The notes beneath the pieces are model-generated. The model had not been told where the DNA came from. It saw only the letters and a list, made by a program, of their open reading frames with translations, and ran no database searches. Position numbers and translations under genes: made by a program. From positions 1 to 12,134 of the forward strand of contig JAKAYZ010000010.1 of NCBI GenBank assembly GCA_021816165.1: a DNA stretch of 12,134 bases, in the 5' to 3' direction. Shown piece by piece: positions 8,901 through 12,134 of the stretch. The DNA comes from Planctomycetota bacterium (GTDB taxonomy: Bacteria; Planctomycetota; Phycisphaerae; WQYP01). Position 1 is the stretch's first letter, and each line of letters begins with the position of its first letter.

Positions 8901-10229
8901 CTGGCCAAGGCTCATGACGCCGTTCCAGTGGTGCTGGGCCGGGCCGGCCCGCGGCTTTTCACCGGCTACCGCGATGGAATTCTGGGCATGCGAGTGGATG
9001 ATAAGGGTGATTTATATACCTGCGTGAATGCCACGGTACCTTATTATACGCAGCGCCAGACGCAGGCCATGAACCATGGCATTGGCCACGATGACTGCTG
9101 CAATGCTGTAAAATTCATGAAGTTTGCCCCCAGCGGCAAGTTGCTCTGGATGGCGGGCCGGAAAGCCGCGAATCAGGCCGGTCGGGGGCTGCTGCATCAC
9201 TTCTGGGTGATTGCGGGCATGGTTGGCAACCGTTACGTGGCCGGGGGCAGCGAATGGGGCCAGATTTATTTCTATACCCACGATGGTTTTTATGTTGGGT
9301 CATTGTTCAACAATCCCACCCAGGCGCCGTTGCCAGGCCCCTATACCGGCGGCGGTGAAGATGCCTGTGGCGTGGTGAAGTACTATCCAAAACTCAATCA
9401 GGTGTGGGCTTATAACGAGGGCATGGCCTACCGTGTATTGGGCTTTAACCATGGTCGCGTCCAGGGCCAGAGTCGCCAGTGGGGCCACGTCGTGCTTCGC
9501 AGCGTGCTTCCGTCACAATGGGGACGCAGCGACAGGGCAGCCGGCAATCTGGTGATTGCACCGCTTCACGGCCGTTGGCAAAGCGCGGCGGTGTGGAAGT
9601 CGGTGCCCGCACGCAGCATCAGACGTGGCGGCAGGGTACTAACACGCGTGCAACTCGGGCTGGGCCGCCATAATCTCTACGCCAGATTCAAAGTAACCGA
9701 CGCCCGGCCGCCGCTCAATGGTGCTCACTCTCCACGGACCGCCTTTAATGACGGAGATACGGTGGGCCTGGATCTGGGGCCGTGGCTTAAGCGCCCGCAC
9801 GGACCGGTACTCGGGGATGTGCGCATTCTCGCGGCGATGATTGGCGGCAAGCCGCGGCTTATCGGTATGGCACCACTGACCCGCAGTCTGCATGCTCCGG
9901 CGAGCTATTTCACCGCGGCGGGAGGGCACGTGCATTTTGCCTTTGTTGGCTATGTTCCCGGTGGACAGGTCTACAAACAGGCCTGGGTGCACGGCTATAT
10001 GATGACTCTGGCTGTGCCACGGCGCTTTCTGGACGTTCCTCTGAGTGCCGGGCACAAAGTGGCTTTGGATGCAGAGGTGAATTTCTCCGGCTATACCAAC
10101 GAAGGCCTGCAGGTGGTGTCGCGCAATTATCTGTTTTCTCCGCAGAATGATGCCGACAACACCGTGAGCGACCTGCCTACCGAAGCGAAGCTGCACCCGC
10201 AATGGTGGGGTGCAGCTGATATAAAATAG
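5928..10229 (+). CDS. Large secreted protein: Asp-box/Ycf48-like propeller, FlgD-Ig, NHL propeller, CBM9-like domain
   Basis: A 1433-residue preprotein from ATG 5928. The signal peptide has an RRRFGW n-region (Tat-like but not a full Tat motif), a long hydrophobic core and a probable cut after ARA. Six Asp-box-like repeats follow (DGGRTW or NAGKTW type, starting at residues 92, 146, 196, 236, 292 and 346). This pattern is typical of Ycf48/BNR-type propellers and is absent from the second gene. A FlgD-like Ig fold lies at about 408-475, then GSSGQPPY...GLGGWGG (496-502). The second propeller spans about 520-1200, with an EF-hand-like loop at 924-935 and cysteines 881, 1032, 1057 and 1058. A CBM9-like domain covers about 1209-1433, closing with LPTEAKLHPQWWG. 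From residue 680 on it is collinear with the first gene. Function unknown; probably an extracellular or surface binding protein. Confidence 0.92.
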   Translation: MSVVMMIHSIRRRFGWAATGFLLAALVMVLATIVSGGRVARADWSLVNTSTAAPGFGPQAMFFTSANHGVMVGAIRALRSAPAHAAILWTGDGGRTWHQAAIAANPADIHAIDLSGVWFSNARLGWATGAANRRGVRRSLLLKTTDGGRQWRTMPLPASIVHAGFGVNTGSVWFGPAGKKGRLLPLSGNAFWQTRNAGKTWRMVPVSQPFSGPRWLGSWNDVALVGNNGLVLLTHNAGRTWKAVQSGLKTGIHSISFARGGQVGWAIGGDGRFLRNGNWGMYADPVILHTTDGGQTWIRQKAPPGRTGALTAVWAVSPTEAWISSMVGYAWTNPSTALPWLLHTTDGGKTWRNQQRHILSVRQLFFLNSGCGWAFGGQGGSPQEPYAAALLRYVSGPRAENTRKSRGVPITVQVPHREHVSINIFGAHGQVIREIMTGAVEKKGPLTVYWNGRNQWGAPVPLGTYKWGAYLSPGIRPKYMGEVGSSGQPPYPTVNGLGGWGGDHGPPIGAAADRKGLYFLWTISEALCNVIKLNYHYQTVWRVRVSVDGAFTPGYAIAANGKYVFVAYRGSRPVLARLDARNGQLLPWPDRSVAVPISNSTMIAVPAGASPLAIQPECSGLAANATEVFASVYSRNQIRVFSARSGRLLRTLACSGPRGLCLDAAGNLWAASYVPGRPGRIMEFAHAAGTARRVVTTGLAAPWGVAVDAAGRIHVTDDGSSQQVKVFAPNGQWVQTLGAPGGRPWSGKYQATNYLEPAGIAADDRGQILTAQASLPKVFSLNDAATGKVIRQWFGGIGYWGALTADPVHPRTTYYELESPGANYDGLAFARARVIGPDRVAAPQAYWLGAAYPGLHPVGPGGWLPQTDVVLGTNHRKYFVCDTNPHGIALIQGNKLLPVAYFRAWAGWQKGNPFHANALQIWSDANGDHRVEPGEVHVLLNLAGHPLPEFASSPGSMWMSRQGNIYLATEANSIIEIPARGFRPNGDIQWDLAKAHDAVPVVLGRAGPRLFTGYRDGILGMRVDDKGDLYTCVNATVPYYTQRQTQAMNHGIGHDDCCNAVKFMKFAPSGKLLWMAGRKAANQAGRGLLHHFWVIAGMVGNRYVAGGSEWGQIYFYTHDGFYVGSLFNNPTQAPLPGPYTGGGEDACGVVKYYPKLNQVWAYNEGMAYRVLGFNHGRVQGQSRQWGHVVLRSVLPSQWGRSDRAAGNLVIAPLHGRWQSAAVWKSVPARSIRRGGRVLTRVQLGLGRHNLYARFKVTDARPPLNGAHSPRTAFNDGDTVGLDLGPWLKRPHGPVLGDVRILAAMIGGKPRLIGMAPLTRSLHAPASYFTAAGGHVHFAFVGYVPGGQVYKQAWVHGYMMTLAVPRRFLDVPLSAGHKVALDAEVNFSGYTNEGLQVVSRNYLFSPQNDADNTVSDLPTEAKLHPQWWGAADIK
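7965..10229 (+). repeat. Second copy of a 2.3-kb duplicated coding segment (first copy at 2-2260)
   Basis: The two segments encode collinear proteins, starting at LEF/MEF and ending at the stop codon, with only small length differences. In the best block (residues 332-392 of the first gene, 1020-1080 of the third) I count 49 identities in 61 positions. Many DNA differences there are synonymous, as in the AAVKFMKFAP-type stretch. This points to gene duplication followed by purifying selection. The first copy continues beyond the left edge of the window, so the true repeat may be longer. Confidence 0.85.
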
Positions 10230-10304
10230 CGCTTTGGTACATGGCTGACATACCACCAGGTGTGTGGCAGCAGATGGATAGCGTACTGGAGCAACAGACC
10301 GGCG

Positions 10305-10333
10305 TTGACGCTCGGTGGCCGTTGAGAAATAAA
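10305..10333 (+). promoter_or_regulatory. Possible sigma70-like promoter for the SGNH hydrolase gene
   Basis: TTGACG (five of six consensus bases) is followed after 17 bases by AATAAA (four of six). It lies in the 335-base gap upstream of the hydrolase gene and would give a leader of roughly 225 bases. The region is less GC-rich than its surroundings. This is only a pattern match, and promoter consensus in this lineage may differ. Confidence 0.3.
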
Positions 10334-10552
10334 TTGTGGCTGTGGCGCCTTGCGACGTATGCTCGGTACAACCTTTTTCTGCTGGCGGATGGCCGAATCG
10401 TCCCCGTCCCGATGGTACGGGGCTGGGGGATCGTCAACCGAGCTGGAAATGATCCGGGGTAACCGGCGGCGTCGAGCCGCGATGGCGCCCGCCAATGCTG
10501 TGGAATGTTTTGTTTGTCCTCCCAACATCGGCCCAGGCGTAGCCTGTTTTGA

Positions 10553-10557
10553 AAGGA
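10553..10557 (+). promoter_or_regulatory. Ribosome binding site of the SGNH hydrolase gene
   Basis: AAGGA sits seven bases before ATG 10565, within an A-rich stretch. This is the best Shine-Dalgarno match in the window and it fixes the start. Confidence 0.65.
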
Positions 10558-10564
10558 AAAAATC

Positions 10565-11797
10565 ATGAGTTGGTGCAATAACTACCGGCGCTTGGTGGCT
10601 TGTAGCTGCGTGCTTGCAATATTTGTAATTCCGGCTTTCGCCCACGGGGCAGTGGCATCGTTTGCTGCATTCAATCGGCAGGCCCGTGCGGGTGGGCGGC
10701 CCATGTCGGTGGTATTTTTCGGCGGTTCTCTGACTTGGGGTGCCAACGCCCGCAATCCGCAGCGCAACAGTTATCGTGCCTTGATGGAGCGTTATCTGGA
10801 ACACAAGTACCCACGAACACAATTTCGTTTCCATGACGCGGCGATCGGAGGAACCGGTTCCAGGCTGGGATTGTTCCGGTTGCAGCGCGACGTGCTGGCC
10901 TATAAGCCCAGTCTGGTATTTTTGGAATTTACCGCCAACGATAATCTTTATGGAACAGACCCCCAGACCTTGGCCTGTTATGAACATATTTTGCGCACGA
11001 TGATCCGCAAGGGCATACCGGTGGAACAGGTGTTTTTGGGATTTAAATCCAACTATGGGCCGCGGGCCAATCCCCGCCAATGGCCGCGATTGGTGGCCCA
11101 CCAGCGACTCGCAGCGGCGTACCACACGGCCGTGGGCAACAGCTTTGCGTTGGTGGATCGGCGGCTGGCCGGTGGAGCGATCAGCCCAAGTCGCATGTAC
11201 CCGTTTGATGGCGTGCATCCCGGTGACGCGGGATATCGGCTGTTTTTTCAGGCGGTACGTAATGGCTTTTTGCGGGCCGTCAAGGATCAACGCGTGTGTG
11301 TGGTACCGCCGCACACCGTCTTTCCGGATCTTTACCGCCATTGCCAGCGGATTCGTTTGGTTCAGTTGCATTTGCCCGCCGGCTGGCGGATGGCACGCAC
11401 CTATCGAACCTCCATGTGGTTTGACGGACTTTCCAGCCGGTGGATGGGCGATGTGGCCATGTGCGCCATGCCAAGCCGCAAGGTTATTAAGCCGCTGCGG
11501 GTGGCGTTTAAGGGAACGCTTGTGGGCTTGTTCGGCGAAGCGGATGGCAAGAGCTTGTCATTCAAGGTGTGGGTGGATGGCAAACCCCTTCTACGGCCCG
11601 GCCGCCATCCAGGCCACGCTGCGGCCGTCTGGCCTTGGAATACCGCCAGATTCGGTGGCGGACGCCTGTTCAGGTGGAGACTATTATCCGACAACCTCCC
11701 ACCTGGTCGGCACATCCTCAAACTTATGCCGGTTGGGCCGAAGGGCCGTCACACCGGGCAATTGCGAATTGAAAGCGTATGTGCGGCGGGCCAGTGA
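10565..11797 (+). CDS. Secreted SGNH/GDSL-family hydrolase with C-terminal beta-rich domain
   Basis: A 410-residue preprotein. The signal peptide has the n-region MSWCNNYRR, a hydrophobic core to about residue 25, and a cut near AFA or HGA. The SGNH blocks appear in order. Block I is GGSLTWG with nucleophile Ser55. Block II is IGGTGS (94-99), supplying the oxyanion Gly. Block III is TAND with Asn125. Block V is DGVHPGDAGY with Asp215 and His218. All four catalytic positions are therefore present and the enzyme should be active. Family members are esterases, often deacetylating polysaccharides, but also lipases and acyl-transfer enzymes; the substrate cannot be read from sequence. Residues of about 240-410 form a second beta-rich domain (FKGTLVGLFGEADG, VWVDGKPL, LPPGRHILKL), resembling accessory carbohydrate-binding sandwiches. 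Its position behind the propeller/CBM genes suggests action on the same polymer, though a separate promoter is possible. Confidence 0.9.
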   Translation: MSWCNNYRRLVACSCVLAIFVIPAFAHGAVASFAAFNRQARAGGRPMSVVFFGGSLTWGANARNPQRNSYRALMERYLEHKYPRTQFRFHDAAIGGTGSRLGLFRLQRDVLAYKPSLVFLEFTANDNLYGTDPQTLACYEHILRTMIRKGIPVEQVFLGFKSNYGPRANPRQWPRLVAHQRLAAAYHTAVGNSFALVDRRLAGGAISPSRMYPFDGVHPGDAGYRLFFQAVRNGFLRAVKDQRVCVVPPHTVFPDLYRHCQRIRLVQLHLPAGWRMARTYRTSMWFDGLSSRWMGDVAMCAMPSRKVIKPLRVAFKGTLVGLFGEADGKSLSFKVWVDGKPLLRPGRHPGHAAAVWPWNTARFGGGRLFRWRLLSDNLPPGRHILKLMPVGPKGRHTGQLRIESVCAAGQ

Positions 11798-11804
11798 GGC
11801 CGCC
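11785..11804 (+). other. Inverted repeat over the stop codon of the hydrolase gene
   Basis: GGCGGGCC (11785-11792) can pair with GGCCGCC (11798-11804) with one bulged G and an AGTGA loop that contains the TGA stop. A perfect ten-base palindrome, CGCACGTGCG (11808-11817), follows. No T run is present, so any role in termination or 3'-end stabilisation is a guess. Confidence 0.3.
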
Positions 11805-11862
11805 AATCGCACGTGCGCACCACAGAATCAAAGAGCTTGCGGAGCCTACCGGGTTCGCCAGG

Positions 11863-11895
11863 GACTAAACGACACGAAGCAAGAGCGTCGTAGTC
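11863..11895. other. Imperfect hairpin in the non-coding tail
   Basis: GACTA + CGAC (split by a two-base AA bulge) pairs with GTCG + TAGTC, giving nine pairs around a 13-base loop (11874-11886). It has no T run on the + strand. It could be a dispersed repeat or part of a mobile-element end; the window holds no second copy that I can see. Confidence 0.3.
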
Positions 11896-12023
11896 AAACC
11901 CATCCCTCCAGCCGCGGTGAATACGGGCCTGCGGTAGCCAACACCCGGGAACTTCCACCGGCCGAAAAATCCTTGGCATGCACATCAATATAGATGCGCA
12001 AAGAAATATGTATGAACTAAAAC

Positions 12024-12044
12024 TGCGCCCGGCAGGACTCGAAC
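12024..12044 (-). other. tRNA 3'-end fragment, candidate attachment-site remnant
   Basis: Read on the - strand, these 21 bases match tRNA positions 53-73: G, then TTCGAGT (T loop), CCTGC (3' side of T stem), CGGGCGC (3' acceptor strand) and discriminator A. The acceptor half would pair with GCGCCCG, as in many bacterial tRNA-Arg genes. The upstream half is missing: the five bases before the loop (GATAG) pair with CCTGC at only two of five positions, and no GCGCCCG occurs at the expected distance. Integrases commonly recombine at just this part of a tRNA gene, so an att remnant is the likeliest reading. No integrase is visible in the window. Confidence 0.5.
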
Positions 12045-12134
12045 TATCAACTAAAAAGCCAATAAACTCGCATATTTCAAAACAAGGTGGCACAGAATCC
12101 GGCACACTTAAGGGCGATTCTGCCGAGCAATTCA

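Larger units (their letters stand above)
10230..10564 (+). other. 335-base intergenic region with inverted repeats and one doubtful small frame
   Basis: Besides the possible promoter, two perfect inverted repeats are visible: CCCCGT/ACGGGG (10402-10407 and 10417-10422, nine-base loop) and GCGGC/GCCGC (10466-10470 and 10476-10480, five-base loop). Neither is followed by a T run, so they are not ordinary terminators; they could structure the leader of the next gene. A 73-codon frame (10241-10462, beginning MADIPPGVWQQ) lacks a convincing ribosome binding site and any recognisable motif. I do not call it a gene, although it cannot be excluded. Confidence 0.4.
11798..12134. other. Non-coding tail region, no convincing gene
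   Basis: About 340 bases follow the last stop. The first half is GC-rich with inverted repeats; from about 11965 it becomes AT-rich, unlike the coding part of the window. A - strand frame stays open from the window edge down to 11749, but it runs through the tRNA-like match and overlaps the hydrolase gene, and I recognise no motif in it. An 18-codon - strand frame entering from the right and stopping at 12077 could be the end of a gene outside the window, but cannot be identified. Confidence 0.45.

Noticed and set aside
10241..10462. 73-codon small protein
   Set aside because: No convincing ribosome binding site, no motif, and it overlaps the possible promoter of the next gene. It is left as a possibility within the intergenic entry.
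10127..11371. - strand open frame of 414 codons spanning the 335-base gap
   Set aside because: It overlaps the SGNH gene, whose catalytic motifs are clear, and the end of the third gene. Its composition looks like antisense of GC-rich coding DNA and no motif is visible.
11914..11934. Resemblance to the 3' part of 16S rRNA (GCCGCGGTGAATACG)
   Set aside because: The identity covers only about 15 bases and the flanks do not match rRNA, so it is probably chance.
12024..12096. A complete tRNA gene on the - strand
   Set aside because: Only the T loop, the 3' T-stem strand and the 3' acceptor strand are present. No matching 5' acceptor strand, D arm or anticodon arm can be found at the right distance.
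12077..12133. End of an integrase gene entering from the right on the - strand
   Set aside because: Only 18 codons are visible and they show no recombinase motif. The idea rests solely on the neighbouring tRNA fragment.

Overview
The window is a GC-rich bacterial segment carrying four large genes in a row, all on the + strand and all apparently coding for exported proteins. The mix of very large secreted proteins with NHL-type beta-propellers, FlgD-like Ig modules and CBM9-like C-terminal domains, next to an SGNH/GDSL hydrolase, is most reminiscent of Planctomycetota or other PVC-group bacteria. That assignment is inferred from architecture and base composition only; the window holds no taxonomic marker gene.

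Layout. Positions 2-2260 hold the 3' part of a propeller gene whose 5' end lies outside the window. Positions 2321-5800 (GTG start) encode a 1159-residue preprotein: signal peptide, FlgD-like Ig domain, propeller, CBM9-like domain. Positions 5928-10229 encode a 1433-residue preprotein with an extra N-terminal propeller of Asp-box/Ycf48-type repeats, followed by the same Ig + propeller + CBM9-like arrangement. Positions 10565-11797 encode a 410-residue secreted SGNH hydrolase with a C-terminal beta-rich domain. The gaps are 60, 127 and 335 bases. A possible terminator lies in the second gap and a possible sigma70-like promoter in the third.

The first and third genes are close paralogues: positions 2-2260 align end to end with 7965-10229, and the middle gene is a more distant relative of both. 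The close pair shares an EF-hand-like loop, a vicinal Cys-Cys pair and two further fixed cysteines with identical spacing. Together these look like the products of one duplicated secreted family, probably carbohydrate-binding or acting at the cell surface, with the SGNH enzyme as a plausible partner that removes ester groups from a polysaccharide. No glycosidase, transporter, SusC/D pair or regulator is present, so the function is unproven.

The last ~340 bases (11798-12134) have no convincing gene. They hold inverted repeats, become AT-rich, and contain a 21-base match to the 3' end of a tRNA on the - strand without the rest of the tRNA. That is the form expected of an integration-site remnant, so an element boundary may lie there.
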